From NCBI GenBank assembly GCA_022360445.1, contig JAKSCV010000055.1, positions 1 through 64,000 of the forward strand: a DNA stretch of 64,000 nt, given 5' to 3'. How positions within the stretch are numbered: the first letter of the stretch is position 1; every line of letters starts with the position of its first letter. This DNA is from Gammaproteobacteria bacterium. Lineage in GTDB: Bacteria > Pseudomonadota > Gammaproteobacteria > UBA5861. Positions 1 through 8,845 of this stretch are shown here, piece after piece. The notes beneath the pieces were generated by a model. The model had not been told where the DNA came from and made no database searches. It was given only the letters and a program-made list of their open reading frames with translations. A program made the position numbers and the translations under genes.

Positions 1-1
1 A

Positions 2-601
2 AGCCTAATTATCGTACCGACGGATACGCCGGGCATTGAGCGCGAGCGGCTGGACACCCTGGGCGTTCGCTCATCGGCAACGACCCGGATCTACTTCGAC
101 AACGTCCGAGTACCGCAACGCCACCGGGTGGGCGAAGAAGGCATGGGCTTTATCTACCAGATGGAGCAGTTTCAGGAGGAACGCCTGTACAGCAGTGCCC
201 GCCCACTCCTGTATTTTGAAAACATCATACAAGAGACGATCGACTACGCCCGTCAGCGGATAATTTTTGGTCAGCCGCTGCTGGAAAAGCAGGTTGTTAA
301 ATTCAAACTCGCCGAGCTTAAAACAAAAGTGGAAGGCGTCCGTTCCCTGCTCTACCGGGCTGTACATACGTACATTCAGGGTGAAGATGTCACCTTACTG
401 ACGTCCATGGCCAAATATCAAATGGGACAACTGGCAATCGAACTCCCCTCTGCGCTAATGCAGTATTGGGGAGGTCAGGGTTATCTGAATGAGACCCGGG
501 TCAGCCAAGTCTATCGAGATGCACGTCTCGGCGCGATTGCCGGAGGCGCCAGTGAGGTCATGTTGCAAGTGATCGCGAAAGAAATGGGCATGGGCAAATA
601 G
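2..601 (+). CDS. Acyl-CoA dehydrogenase, C-terminal part (truncated by window edge)
   Basis: The reading frame is open from the first bases to a TAG at 599-601, so this is the last 199 residues of a longer flavoenzyme of about 380-400 residues. The fragment has the middle beta domain, with a stretch reading LDTLGVRSSATTRIYFDNVRVP, followed by the all-helical C-terminal domain carrying the FAD-contact region (QYWGGQGYL) and a typical ending (IAGGASEVMLQVIAKEMG). The family oxidises an acyl-CoA to the 2-enoyl-CoA and passes electrons to ETF. A hydratase and a biotin carboxylase follow in the same direction. That order matches atuD-atuE-atuF of acyclic terpene catabolism better than liuABCD, because no carboxyltransferase gene lies between. 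Substrate is inferred, not shown. Confidence 0.93.
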   Translation, partial: SLIIVPTDTPGIERERLDTLGVRSSATTRIYFDNVRVPQRHRVGEEGMGFIYQMEQFQEERLYSSARPLLYFENIIQETIDYARQRIIFGQPLLEKQVVKFKLAELKTKVEGVRSLLYRAVHTYIQGEDVTLLTSMAKYQMGQLAIELPSALMQYWGGQGYLNETRVSQVYRDARLGAIAGGASEVMLQVIAKEMGMGK

Positions 602-634
602 GGGTTAAAGAATAAACATTCCAGGAGTTAAAAC

Positions 635-1456
635 ATGTCATCGTTACCTCAGTGCGAAGCGCTGCTGTTGAAAAAAGAGGCGGGGCGCTTGTATGTGACC
701 TTTAACCGTCCAGAACGTCGCAATGCTATTAACAATCAAATGGCGCAGGAAATTGCCGAATTGGTAAGCTATCTTGAGCAAGACAGCACCATTCGTGTGG
801 TGATTCTTCGTGGCGCAGGCGGCAACTTTTGTGCCGGTGGGGATATTAAGGAACGCAAAACGCTTTCAGACAATGCGGCACCAGGAACGGATCCTGCTTA
901 TGACCGCAACTACCGATCGGGCATGATGTTTGTGCGCATGAGCCGCATCCCGCAGACGCTCGTTGCCGTCGTTGAAGGGGCGGCGATGGGGGGCGGATTT
1001 GGCTATGCCTGCCTTGCGGATATCACCATCATGCACCAGGAAGCACGTTTGGGCATGCCGGAAACAACGTTGGGGATTGCCCCGGCACAAATTTCACCTT
1101 ATGTGGTCAAACGCATTGGTAAATCAGAGGCGCTGCACATGGCCCTAACCGCGCGGCGAATCAACGGTGAAGAAGCGCACCGGCTGGGTATTTCCCATTA
1201 CCTCTGTGCGGATGATCAAACGCTGGAAGAAACCATTGAAACCGTCGTCAGCAATGTTGAAAAATGTGGCCCGATCGCCAATGCGGTTACCAAAGAAATC
1301 ATCAGCAAAGTTGGAACACTCGCTGATGAAGACATGGTCAAATTTGCCGCGCAGAAGTTTGCGGAAATGAACGGGAGCGAAGAAGGCAAAGAAGGTCATG
1401 CCGCTTTTGTGGAAAAACGCCAGCCCGTCTGGCCGTCATTGGAGAAAAAAGTTTGA
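635..1456 (+). CDS. Enoyl-CoA hydratase/isomerase family protein (AtuE/LiuC-like)
   Basis: A 273-residue crotonase-fold protein. The N-terminal oxyanion-hole motif is FCAGGDIKERK, the second is GAAMGGGFGYACLADI, and PETTLGIAPAQISPYVVKRIG follows, where the catalytic Glu normally sits. The ATG at 635 is preceded by AGGAG at 622-626. The gene sits 33 bp after the acyl-CoA dehydrogenase and overlaps the next gene by four bases, so the three are one operon. In known pathways this position is filled by isohexenylglutaconyl-CoA hydratase (AtuE) or methylglutaconyl-CoA hydratase (LiuC). The neighbour order favours AtuE, but the sequence alone does not settle the substrate. Confidence 0.92.
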   Translation: MSSLPQCEALLLKKEAGRLYVTFNRPERRNAINNQMAQEIAELVSYLEQDSTIRVVILRGAGGNFCAGGDIKERKTLSDNAAPGTDPAYDRNYRSGMMFVRMSRIPQTLVAVVEGAAMGGGFGYACLADITIMHQEARLGMPETTLGIAPAQISPYVVKRIGKSEALHMALTARRINGEEAHRLGISHYLCADDQTLEETIETVVSNVEKCGPIANAVTKEIISKVGTLADEDMVKFAAQKFAEMNGSEEGKEGHAAFVEKRQPVWPSLEKKV

Positions 1457-3408
1457 GTGCCTTTTCTAAAGTACTGATTGCTAATCGGGGTGAAATAGCG
1501 GTCAGAGTCATCCGTGCTGCCCAGGCTCAAGGTTATCAAACCGTGGCTGTTTACAGCGAAGCAGATCGTCATGCGCCTCATGTCGAGTTGGCTGATGAAG
1601 CCGTTTGTATTGGCCCTGCCCCGGTCGGTGAATCTTATTTATTGAGTGACAACATTCTTGATGCTGCCAGATTAACAGGGGCGGATGCCGTGCATCCAGG
1701 CTACGGATTTCTCTCGGAAAATGCCGATTTTTCCCAGGCGTGTGAAACAGCCGGTATTGTCTTCATTGGTCCAAGTGCCAGAGCCATTGATTTGATGGGG
1801 AACAAGCGGGCAGCCAAAGACTTGATGATGGATGCTGGAGTGCCCTGCCTGCCCGGCTACAACAGCAGTGATCAGGACGAGGCATTGTTGGTCGAAGAAG
1901 CACAGCGTATTGGCGTTCCCCTTATGGTCAAGGCGGCGGCCGGGGGCGGTGGACGAGGTTTGCGGCTGGTTGATAATCTTGATCAGGTTGGAGAGGCTAT
2001 TCGTACCGCACGCTCGGAAGCTGAAAGTGCTTTTGGGTCAGGTGAATTAATCCTTGAACGCGCTGTGCTCAATGGTCGGCATGTTGAAATCCAGGTTTTT
2101 GCTGATCAGCATGGCAATGTCATTCATTTGGGCGAGCGGGATTGCTCGGTTCAACGCCGGCACCAGAAGATTATCGAAGAGTCACCCTCGCCAGCCGTCG
2201 ATGGTGTGATCCGTGAAAAGATGGGGCAGTCAGCGGTTGCTGCGGCACGTGCAATTGATTATGTCGGCGCGGGTACTGTCGAGTTTTTGTTGGATGAAGA
2301 TGGTGAATTCTATTTCCTCGAAATGAATACCCGCTTGCAAGTCGAACACCCCGTCACCGAAATGGTCACAGGGCTTGACTTAGTCAACTTGCAATTACTG
2401 GTTGCAGCCGGTAGTCCATTACCCCTGAGTCAGGAAGCCGTTCGTTTCCAGGGGCATGCAATCGAAGTCCGGCTGTATGCTGAAGATGCGTACGATAACT
2501 TCATGCCCCAAACTGGCCGCATGCTTTCCTGGCGAGCACCCAGCGGTGAAGGCGTGCGAGTCGACAGTGGTATTCAAAGTGGATTGGATGTGTCGCATTA
2601 TTATGACCCTATGCTGGCAAAAATCATCACCTGGGGGAGTCATCGTGAGGAAGCCCGGCGGCGCATGCTCAGAGCCCTAGTCCAAACGGAAGCATTGGGG
2701 CTCATAACCAACAAGGGTTTTTTAATGGACATCTTAAAACACCCTGTCTTTATTTCAGGGGAGGCGACGACTCAGTTTATCGGCCGTCATATTGAGCCCC
2801 AAAAAACCGAGAAAAAGACTTCCAGCCGCGCGTTGGCTTTGGCTGCTGTGCTGATTTCTGACCAGGCAGCAGAGACGGCAGATCGGGGCTGGCGCAGTAC
2901 TGGCGCTTTGAATTGGCCGATCAAACTGAGCTGTCATGACCAAGATATTGCTGTGAGCCTCGTGCAGAAAGGAACCGCGTATGAGGCTAGTTTTGATGAT
3001 GAAACGTTGTCTGTACAAATTGAGGGCCTTCAAGGAACAACTGTGTCCTACCTTTGTGGTGGTGTGTTGCGCAAAGCTGCCTATATTTTTGCGGATGGGG
3101 GCCTGCTTTATCTGGATGATGGAGAAGGCACTGTGCCATATCAGGAAGTGTCACTATCCAAAGCCGCAGAAGAACCGGAAGTGCCTGCCGATGTGTTGTC
3201 ACCCATGAACGGTAAAGTCGTGGAAATTCGGGTTAAAGCCGGAGACCAGATAGAAAAGGGTCAGGTCGTTGTTATTTTAGAGGCCATGAAAATCCAACAC
3301 GAATTGCGTGCTGGTAAAACCGGTTCCGTGGTGCAGGTTCTGGTTCAGGAAGGTGAACAAGTCGCGTCAAAACGTTTGATGGTGGAGGTCGAAGAAGAGG
3401 CTTCGTGA
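1453..3408 (+). CDS. Biotin-dependent acyl-CoA carboxylase alpha subunit (biotin carboxylase + BCCP)
   Basis: A 651-residue protein with the biotin carboxylase N-domain ([15 protein letters not shown]), an ATP-grasp region with the Gly-rich loop [12 protein letters not shown], the metal/ATP residues in [16 protein letters not shown], and a C-terminal biotinyl domain. The EAMKIQ motif places the biotinylated lysine at residue 613. It carboxylates biotin with ATP and bicarbonate; a separate beta subunit (not in the window) transfers CO2 to the acyl-CoA. Translation probably starts at TTG 1453, inside a TTGA overlap with the hydratase stop. By order it may be AtuF (geranyl-CoA carboxylase alpha); LiuD (methylcrotonyl-CoA carboxylase alpha) is the alternative. 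No HMG-CoA lyase follows, which argues against liu. Confidence 0.93.
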   Translation: MSAFSKVLIANRGEIAVRVIRAAQAQGYQTVAVYSEADRHAPHVELADEAVCIGPAPVGESYLLSDNILDAARLTGADAVHPGYGFLSENADFSQACETAGIVFIGPSARAIDLMGNKRAAKDLMMDAGVPCLPGYNSSDQDEALLVEEAQRIGVPLMVKAAAGGGGRGLRLVDNLDQVGEAIRTARSEAESAFGSGELILERAVLNGRHVEIQVFADQHGNVIHLGERDCSVQRRHQKIIEESPSPAVDGVIREKMGQSAVAAARAIDYVGAGTVEFLLDEDGEFYFLEMNTRLQVEHPVTEMVTGLDLVNLQLLVAAGSPLPLSQEAVRFQGHAIEVRLYAEDAYDNFMPQTGRMLSWRAPSGEGVRVDSGIQSGLDVSHYYDPMLAKIITWGSHREEARRRMLRALVQTEALGLITNKGFLMDILKHPVFISGEATTQFIGRHIEPQKTEKKTSSRALALAAVLISDQAAETADRGWRSTGALNWPIKLSCHDQDIAVSLVQKGTAYEASFDDETLSVQIEGLQGTTVSYLCGGVLRKAAYIFADGGLLYLDDGEGTVPYQEVSLSKAAEEPEVPADVLSPMNGKVVEIRVKAGDQIEKGQVVVILEAMKIQHELRAGKTGSVVQVLVQEGEQVASKRLMVEVEEEAS

Positions 3409-3413
3409 CAGAG

Positions 3414-3453
3414 GCTCCCGGGAAGACCACCTCTATTTGTGTTACCCGGGAGC
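3414..3453. terminator. Hairpin between convergent genes
   Basis: A perfect 9-bp inverted repeat, GCTCCCGGG at 3414-3422 and CCCGGGAGC at 3445-3453, separated by a 22-base loop. It lies between the stop of the carboxylase gene and the stop of fpr on the opposite strand, and is followed by a modest T-rich run on the plus strand. It may terminate from both sides; the long loop and weak T tract keep this uncertain. Confidence 0.55.
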
Positions 3454-3471
3454 AGCCTTTCTTAAGAGCCT

Positions 3472-4257
3472 TTAATGCTTTTGGATTTTTTCAACGAAAG
3501 CTCGCTCGGTGACGAAGTGTCCCTGTTTACCGCCTCGTGCTTCCGTGAATCCCCAGCCTTTGAGCAGTTGGGCGAGCTCCTGTGTCATAGCCGGGCTTCC
3601 GCAAATCATGAACCGGTCATTATCCAGCGTTGGTTTTGGCAGGGCAATGTCTGCAAAGAGGCGCCCGTCTTGCATCAAATGTGTGATACGGCCTTGATGA
3701 ACAAAGGGTTCCCGTGTAACCGTTGGGTAGTAAATCAGTTTCTCACGAGCCAGGTTCCCTAAAAACGCATCGTTGGGCAAGGTTTCAGTGATGGTCTTTT
3801 GATAAGCCAGTTCTGAAATAAACCGGCAACCGTGCACAAGGATCACTTTCTCGTATTGTTCGTACAGCTCAACATCTTTAATTAAGCTGAGAAAGGGAGC
3901 CAGCCCGGTACCTGTGCTCAGAAGGTACAGGTTTTTTCCCGGCAACAGGCGGTCCAGAATGAGTGTTCCCAGCGCTTTTTTGCCCAGAATGAGTTCTTCA
4001 CCAGGTTTCACATTTTGTAAGCGGGAGGTTAAGGGCCCATTGGGGACTTTGATGCTGAAAAACTCTAGTTCATCATCGTAGTTTGCACTGGCGATACTGT
4101 AAGCACGCAGCAGTGGCCGCCCTTCACTCTCCAGCCCGATCATTGTGAATTGACCACTTTTAAATCGAAAAGATGGGTCTCGTGTCGTCTTAAAACTGAA
4201 CAAACGGTCATTCCAATGATGGACTTCTGTAATACGCTCTTTGATTAATTCACTCAT
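3472..4257 (-). CDS. fpr: Ferredoxin--NADP+ reductase
   Basis: A 261-residue FAD enzyme. The FAD-binding signature RAYSIAS and the NADP-binding LLSTGTGLAPFLSL are visible, and the C-terminal half holds MICGSPAMTQEL. It exchanges electrons between NADPH and ferredoxin or flavodoxin and supports Fe-S biogenesis and oxidative-stress defence. I chose the ATG at 4257 (MSELIKERITEVHHWND) over an upstream TTG at 4266 because it matches the usual N-terminus of bacterial Fpr. A LysR gene is divergently transcribed 96 bp away, the same layout as fpr-finR in Pseudomonas, which suggests control by that regulator. Confidence 0.95.
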   Translation of the reverse strand: MSELIKERITEVHHWNDRLFSFKTTRDPSFRFKSGQFTMIGLESEGRPLLRAYSIASANYDDELEFFSIKVPNGPLTSRLQNVKPGEELILGKKALGTLILDRLLPGKNLYLLSTGTGLAPFLSLIKDVELYEQYEKVILVHGCRFISELAYQKTITETLPNDAFLGNLAREKLIYYPTVTREPFVHQGRITHLMQDGRLFADIALPKPTLDNDRFMICGSPAMTQELAQLLKGWGFTEARGGKQGHFVTERAFVEKIQKH

Positions 4258-4353
4258 GTCATTCAATTTCGGTTAAAACGGCTATTAATTTAGCGTAAAC
4301 TTTTAAACCTGAAAAACTGTTTAAATTGATATGTTTTATCGGAAATTCAGATA

Positions 4354-5232
4354 ATGAAATATTCCTTACGTCAGCTTGAGGTTTTCCGTGCGGTTGCTCA
4401 TTCGGAAAATATCACCCAAGCCGCCGAGCGGCTTAACATGTCGCAGTCAGCCGCCAGTGGGGCTTTACGCGAACTGGAAACACGGTTTGACCTCCAGCTG
4501 TTTGATCGCATCGGTAAGCGCCTCAAATTAAATGAGCTGGGTCAGGTCTTGAAACCTCAAGTGCATGCGCTGCTTGAACATGCCAGTGACGTAGAGCGCC
4601 TGTTCAGTCAGCATAATCAAGCCGGTACTCTTAAAGTAGGGGCAACATTGACAATAGGCAACTATCTGGCGATCAATATTATGCCCCGCTACATGCAGGC
4701 TAACCCGGGTGCGAAGGTGGCTTTGGATGTGGCAAATACCGAAAATATTGCTGCAAAAGTCAGCAATTTTGAACTGGATATCGGTTTGATTGAAGGCGAA
4801 ATTCAAAACTCTTTGCTGGACATTATTCCTTGGCAAAATGACGAGCTCATACCTTTTTGCTCCCCGGAAAACCCACTGGCTAAAAAGCAGACACTCACTG
4901 AGAAGGATATTCTTGAATCGCCCTGGATCGTTCGGGAAAAGGGTTCTGGTACGCGACAAACATTCGACTGGGCCATGCACGGTCTGTTGCCCAATATCAA
5001 TATTATGATGGAGTTGCAGCATACCGAGGGGATTAAGCGCGCTGTTGAAGCGAATTTAGGCCTTGGATGCCTTTCCCAGATTGCATTGGTTGATGCCTTC
5101 AAACGTGGCAGCTTAGTGCCATTAAAAATACCCGACCGTGATTTTTCACGAGGTTTCTATTTAATTGTCCACCAGCAGAAGTACCGAAGCCCGGGTATTG
5201 AGCGTTGGATGGCGATGTGTTTGCAACACTAA
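4354..5232 (+). CDS. LysR-family transcriptional regulator (FinR-like)
   Basis: A 292-residue LysR regulator. Residues 1-60 form the winged HTH (LRQLEVFRAVAHSENITQAAERLNMSQSAAS), followed by the linker helix and a two-lobe LysR substrate domain (VGATLTIGNYLAINIMPRYM onward). It is divergent from fpr across an AT-rich intergenic region that would hold both promoters and operators. In Pseudomonas the regulator in this position, FinR, activates fpr under superoxide or sulfite stress. That role is inferred here from position and overall similarity. Other LysR proteins of the same branch (YeiE/CbbR-like) are possible. Confidence 0.9.
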   Translation: MKYSLRQLEVFRAVAHSENITQAAERLNMSQSAASGALRELETRFDLQLFDRIGKRLKLNELGQVLKPQVHALLEHASDVERLFSQHNQAGTLKVGATLTIGNYLAINIMPRYMQANPGAKVALDVANTENIAAKVSNFELDIGLIEGEIQNSLLDIIPWQNDELIPFCSPENPLAKKQTLTEKDILESPWIVREKGSGTRQTFDWAMHGLLPNINIMMELQHTEGIKRAVEANLGLGCLSQIALVDAFKRGSLVPLKIPDRDFSRGFYLIVHQQKYRSPGIERWMAMCLQH

Positions 5233-5403
5233 TGATTATAACGGTATATCACTTGGTGCTTGTGCACAGCTTTGCGGCTGGTTACATTAGGTAATGGATG
5301 AACCCTTATACTTTAAAGTGTGGAGTTACAGCACTTTTGATAAAATGCAAAACTATTTTTTAAAGTATGCCCTCAAGGTGTGCGGGAGACCGGGATAGGC
5401 AGG

Positions 5404-6663
5404 ATGAATATTGTTGATCAGAAATTTGCAGCGCTTGAGTACGACTTATTTGTCGAAAAGTCTCTGGATCGTGTGACGCCGGAAAGAGAGAAAGAACTGA
5501 CGGACCTGATTCGGAAATACAATGATCGCCTGTCACGCCGGGAAGTTTACAGTCGTCTTGCCGCGTTGAAAAAAGAAGCGCAGAATCCCTCGACTTACCA
5601 TGAATTTGCTTACTATGCGAAGTCATATGGAATCTTTGGGATCAAACGCTACCGTTCATCAACAGGAGAAAAAATCTACCGCTTGCCTGTTCTGAGCTTT
5701 AACATGAACGACTGGCGAGATCATTTCACGAACACTTATCTGATTGTTGGCAAAGAACTCACCTTGATTGATTGTGGTACGGTGCTTTCAGAGCAATATA
5801 TGCATAAATGTTTTGAGGTGGTCAGTCACTACTTTGGTGAAAATATCAGTGTGGCGGACTTGGACAATGTCATCATCACCCATGCACATATAGACCACTA
5901 CGGCGGTCTATCCTTTTTACGTGAGCAAATGAAGCCGAATGGGCGCATATTTGCCCACGAAGATGATGCTGAGACCATTGAAGATGTACCGGGTGCCTTA
6001 AGAAAAACCCAGACAGTTATTAAAGACTTTCTTCATTCGGCTGGGATACAGGCCGATAATCTTGAAGAAATGCTGGATATGTACATGAGTAGCAAAAAAA
6101 CCATGAAGGGGTGCCCGGTTACTGATCGCTTGACCGATGGTATGGAGATCATCGATGGGTATAAGATCCTTCATGTTCCTGGCCATTGCTCAGGTCAGAT
6201 CAATATCATTGTGGGAGATGTGATTTTTCTCGGAGATCAAGTCCTCATGGACATCACGCCACACCAGTTCCCCAGTTTTTACATGAAAGGCATGGGGCTT
6301 GTACACTACATTACCTCCCTGCTCAAAGTGGCTGCTGTAACTAAAAATATCCGGCTCGGGCTGGCGTCTCATAACCATGAAGTGCTGGATGTGAGTGGTC
6401 GGGCTATGGAAATTATCGATGCGCACCACGAGCGGATGGCGGATATCATGTCTATTCTCGATGAGCCGAAAACACTCAATCAAATTACCACAGAATATTT
6501 CCAGCAGATTGAGGGTAAAATCGTCAGCGGATATGACAGTATTTTGGCACTGGAAGAAATCCTGGCTCACTTGGAATACTTGGAAAAGGCGATGAACTGT
6601 GTCACGCCCATAGCAAGTAATGACCCTGATGACCCTGTTCTGCATTATCAACGCAGTTATTGA
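5404..6663 (+). CDS. Metallo-beta-lactamase-fold hydrolase
   Basis: A protein of about 419 residues with the MBL zinc motif THAHIDHYGG near residues 159-168, a downstream metal His in HVPGHCSGQ, and an Asp ligand in IFLGDQVLMD. Before the core there are about 110 residues of charged helices, and the C-terminus has a helical extension typical of MBL-fold hydrolases with an added winged-helix segment. The exact substrate is unknown; glyoxalase-II-like or thioester hydrolysis is typical of this group. The start is uncertain: ATG 5404 or an in-frame GTG at 5380, neither with a convincing Shine-Dalgarno. It is convergent with rsmE, with only 11 bp between the stops. Confidence 0.85.
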   Translation: MNIVDQKFAALEYDLFVEKSLDRVTPEREKELTDLIRKYNDRLSRREVYSRLAALKKEAQNPSTYHEFAYYAKSYGIFGIKRYRSSTGEKIYRLPVLSFNMNDWRDHFTNTYLIVGKELTLIDCGTVLSEQYMHKCFEVVSHYFGENISVADLDNVIITHAHIDHYGGLSFLREQMKPNGRIFAHEDDAETIEDVPGALRKTQTVIKDFLHSAGIQADNLEEMLDMYMSSKKTMKGCPVTDRLTDGMEIIDGYKILHVPGHCSGQINIIVGDVIFLGDQVLMDITPHQFPSFYMKGMGLVHYITSLLKVAAVTKNIRLGLASHNHEVLDVSGRAMEIIDAHHERMADIMSILDEPKTLNQITTEYFQQIEGKIVSGYDSILALEEILAHLEYLEKAMNCVTPIASNDPDDPVLHYQRSY

Positions 6664-6674
6664 TAACGCCGCTG

Positions 6675-7412
6675 TTATCCAAGGTCTCCAAACCGGCTTT
6701 GCAAGACGCTGATGGCAGCGAGCGCTGCCGTTTCTGTTCGCAAAATCCGGGGACCCATTCGGATGGGTGTAAATTGGTGAGATACTGCCTTTTCAATTTC
6801 ATCATCGGACAAGCCCCCCTCCGGGCCAATCAACAGTTCTACAGTGAGGCCTTTTTCCAAGGGAAATGCACTGATCGACAGGCTTGCCGTGGGTGAGAGC
6901 ACCAGCCGGGTCTGTGATTCGGTCAAAGCGTCACTCAAATAATCCACTAGCGTTAATGGCTCCTTCAGTGTGGGTACGCGGTTGCGCCCACTTTGTTCAC
7001 ATGCGCTGATGATAATGGCTTGCCAGTGGTCCATGCGGTTCTTTCGACGTTTCGCATCCAGCTTTACAACGGTGCGCTCGGTTAATACAGGCTGAATGCA
7101 GTGAACACCCAACTCCACGCTTTTCTGCAAAGTAAAATCCATCCGCTCGCCTCGGGAAATAGCCTGGACAAGCGTAATGTTTAATGGCGACTCGGGTGAG
7201 AGGGCACTGATTCCAGTGATTAAGGCAGAGGCGCTTCGAGGGCCAACCGAGAGTGTCGCCGGGTAGTCAGCGCCATCTCCATTGAACAGTGTGATGGCTT
7301 GGCCCGTGCGTAATCGCAAAACCTGGACGGTATGGCGATAGGCGTTCTTATCGAGGGTCACTTCCATGCCAGAGTGGAGAGGCCGGGCTAAAAAAACGCG
7401 CGCTATCCGCAT
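6675..7412 (-). CDS. rsmE: 16S rRNA (uracil-1498-N3)-methyltransferase
   Basis: RsmE methylates N3 of U1498 in 16S rRNA using S-adenosylmethionine. The 245-residue protein has the N-terminal PUA-like part (RIARVFLARPL) and a C-terminal SPOUT knot with LLIGPEGGLSDDE and the closing MGPRILRTETAAL motif. I start at ATG 7412 (MRIARVFL); the open frame runs upstream to GTG 7475 but that 21-residue extension looks unstructured and family members begin at this point. It is a single gene between a convergent MBL gene and divergent cobO. Confidence 0.95.
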   Translation of the reverse strand: MRIARVFLARPLHSGMEVTLDKNAYRHTVQVLRLRTGQAITLFNGDGADYPATLSVGPRSASALITGISALSPESPLNITLVQAISRGERMDFTLQKSVELGVHCIQPVLTERTVVKLDAKRRKNRMDHWQAIIISACEQSGRNRVPTLKEPLTLVDYLSDALTESQTRLVLSPTASLSISAFPLEKGLTVELLIGPEGGLSDDEIEKAVSHQFTPIRMGPRILRTETAALAAISVLQSRFGDLG

Positions 7413-7555
7413 GATGATTTTATGCTTGGGTTCATTGGGCTGAGTTTCGGTTGTGCGGCTTGATAGGGCTACCACGGATCGTCATAGGTGGTTAATTTTA
7501 ACATGCGGCTTAATCATGTCAGAATAACGAAACACCGAATTGAGAGAAATTACGA

Positions 7556-8158
7556 ATGTCAGACATGAATGAATCTCACAAACTCAAAGCGCAAAAGCGC
7601 AATGAAGGGTATGAAAAAAAACAAGCCAAGGCGACACAAACCAAAGGCTTGTTGATCATCAACACGGGTGCGGGTAAAGGGAAATCAACGGCAGCTTTCG
7701 GCATGGTGCTGCGGGCCATTGGCCATGGTATGAGGGTAGGTATCGTACAGTTTATCAAAGGTGCGATGGATACAGCCGAGCGAGATGTGCTCAGCCAGTT
7801 TGAGCAGGTTGAATTCCATGCGATCGGCGATGGGTTTACCTGGAAAACCCAGGATCGGGAAAAGGACGTTGCCACCGCACAAAGCGCGTGGCAAGTCGCC
7901 AAAAGCCTGATTGAAAACCCTGATATTGATATGGTCGTGCTCGATGAGCTTAACATTGTTTTAAAGTATGATTACTTGGACATTCAGGATGTGCTTGCCA
8001 CTTTCCTGGCGCGCCACCCCATGCAACATGTCATCGTGACCGGTCGCCATGCCAGAGATGAATTGATCGAGGTTGCTGACTTGGTTTCCGAAATCCGGCC
8101 AATCAAACACCCGTTTAAAAGCCAGCGTGTGATGGCTCAAAAGGGCATAGAGTTTTAA
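7556..8158 (+). CDS. cobO: Cob(I)yrinic acid a,c-diamide adenosyltransferase
   Basis: A 200-residue CobO/BtuR/CobA family enzyme. The P-loop NTGAGKGKSTAAF lies near residues 36-48, followed by VQFIKGA and a Walker-B-like VVLDELN. It transfers the adenosyl group from ATP to Co(I) corrinoids to make adenosylcobalamin. The N-terminus is rich in Lys, Glu and Gln as usual. No other cobalamin genes are nearby, so it may act in salvage. ATG 7556 is used; an in-frame ATG at 7565 is possible. Confidence 0.94.
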   Translation: MSDMNESHKLKAQKRNEGYEKKQAKATQTKGLLIINTGAGKGKSTAAFGMVLRAIGHGMRVGIVQFIKGAMDTAERDVLSQFEQVEFHAIGDGFTWKTQDREKDVATAQSAWQVAKSLIENPDIDMVVLDELNIVLKYDYLDIQDVLATFLARHPMQHVIVTGRHARDELIEVADLVSEIRPIKHPFKSQRVMAQKGIEF

Positions 8159-8209
8159 CCGGGCATATAAAATAAACAGTGAATGACCCAAAACATCAGG
8201 AGGAAAATG

Positions 8210-8845
8210 ATGAAACTTTACGATTACCCCCCAGCGCCAAACCCACGTCGGATCAATATCTTCGTGGCAGAGAAAGGTATTGAAATTCCAAGAGAAACCG
8301 TCGACCTAGGTAAACAGGAACAGTTGACCGATACCTACCGAAGTAAAAATCCCGCCTGTGATGTTCCCATGTTGGAGCTGGATGATGGAACCTGCATCAG
8401 CCAGATTCGGGGTATTGCACGGTACCTGGAAGAAGCCTACCCTCAAACGCCTCTACTTGGTCAAACACCTACAGAAAAAGGGCGGGTTGAAATGTGGGAT
8501 CACTTGGCGTTTATGAATGGAATGCTCGCCATTGCAGAAGTACTTCGCAACACATCCAAAGGGTTTATTAATCGTGCGATGGTTGGTCCGCATGATTATC
8601 CGCAATCACCTGAATTGGCGGAGCGCGGAAAAGCGCGTATCGCGCATTTTTTTGAAGATTTTGATCAACAATTGGCAAAGCATGATTACATTGCCGGTGA
8701 TTTCTATTCGATGGCTGATATTACAACATTAGTCACGTGTGACTTTGCCCGCTGGATTAAAGTGAACATTCCAGAAAGCTGCACCCATCTCTTGGCATGG
8801 CACGAAAAGGTTTCTGCACGGCCGGCAGTGAAGGCTAACCCTTAG
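8210..8845 (+). CDS. Glutathione S-transferase family protein
   Basis: A 211-residue GST with a thioredoxin-like N-domain (MKLYDYPPAPNPRRINIFVAEKGIE) and an all-helical C-domain ending in the conserved DFYSMADITTL N-cap motif. The start is set by AGGAGG at 8198-8203, which gives 3 nt to ATG 8207 and 6 nt to ATG 8210; the open frame begins further up at 8183 but has no such site. The first helix has Pro-Asn-Pro rather than an obvious catalytic Ser or Tyr, so the mechanism is unclear. Its 3' end overlaps the 3' end of hrpA by 11 bp. Confidence 0.9.
   Translation: MKLYDYPPAPNPRRINIFVAEKGIEIPRETVDLGKQEQLTDTYRSKNPACDVPMLELDDGTCISQIRGIARYLEEAYPQTPLLGQTPTEKGRVEMWDHLAFMNGMLAIAEVLRNTSKGFINRAMVGPHDYPQSPELAERGKARIAHFFEDFDQQLAKHDYIAGDFYSMADITTLVTCDFARWIKVNIPESCTHLLAWHEKVSARPAVKANP

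Noticed and set aside
4528-5022. A 164-codon minus-strand open frame under the LysR gene
   Set aside because: Antisense shadow; the plus-strand LysR reading is complete and conserved.
6190-6651. A 153-codon minus-strand open frame under the MBL-fold gene
   Set aside because: Antisense shadow of a well-supported coding sequence with MBL motifs.
6662-6679. Inverted repeat GATAAC/GTTATC between the MBL gene and rsmE
   Set aside because: Only six AT-rich base pairs, overlapping the rsmE stop codon; too weak to call a terminator.
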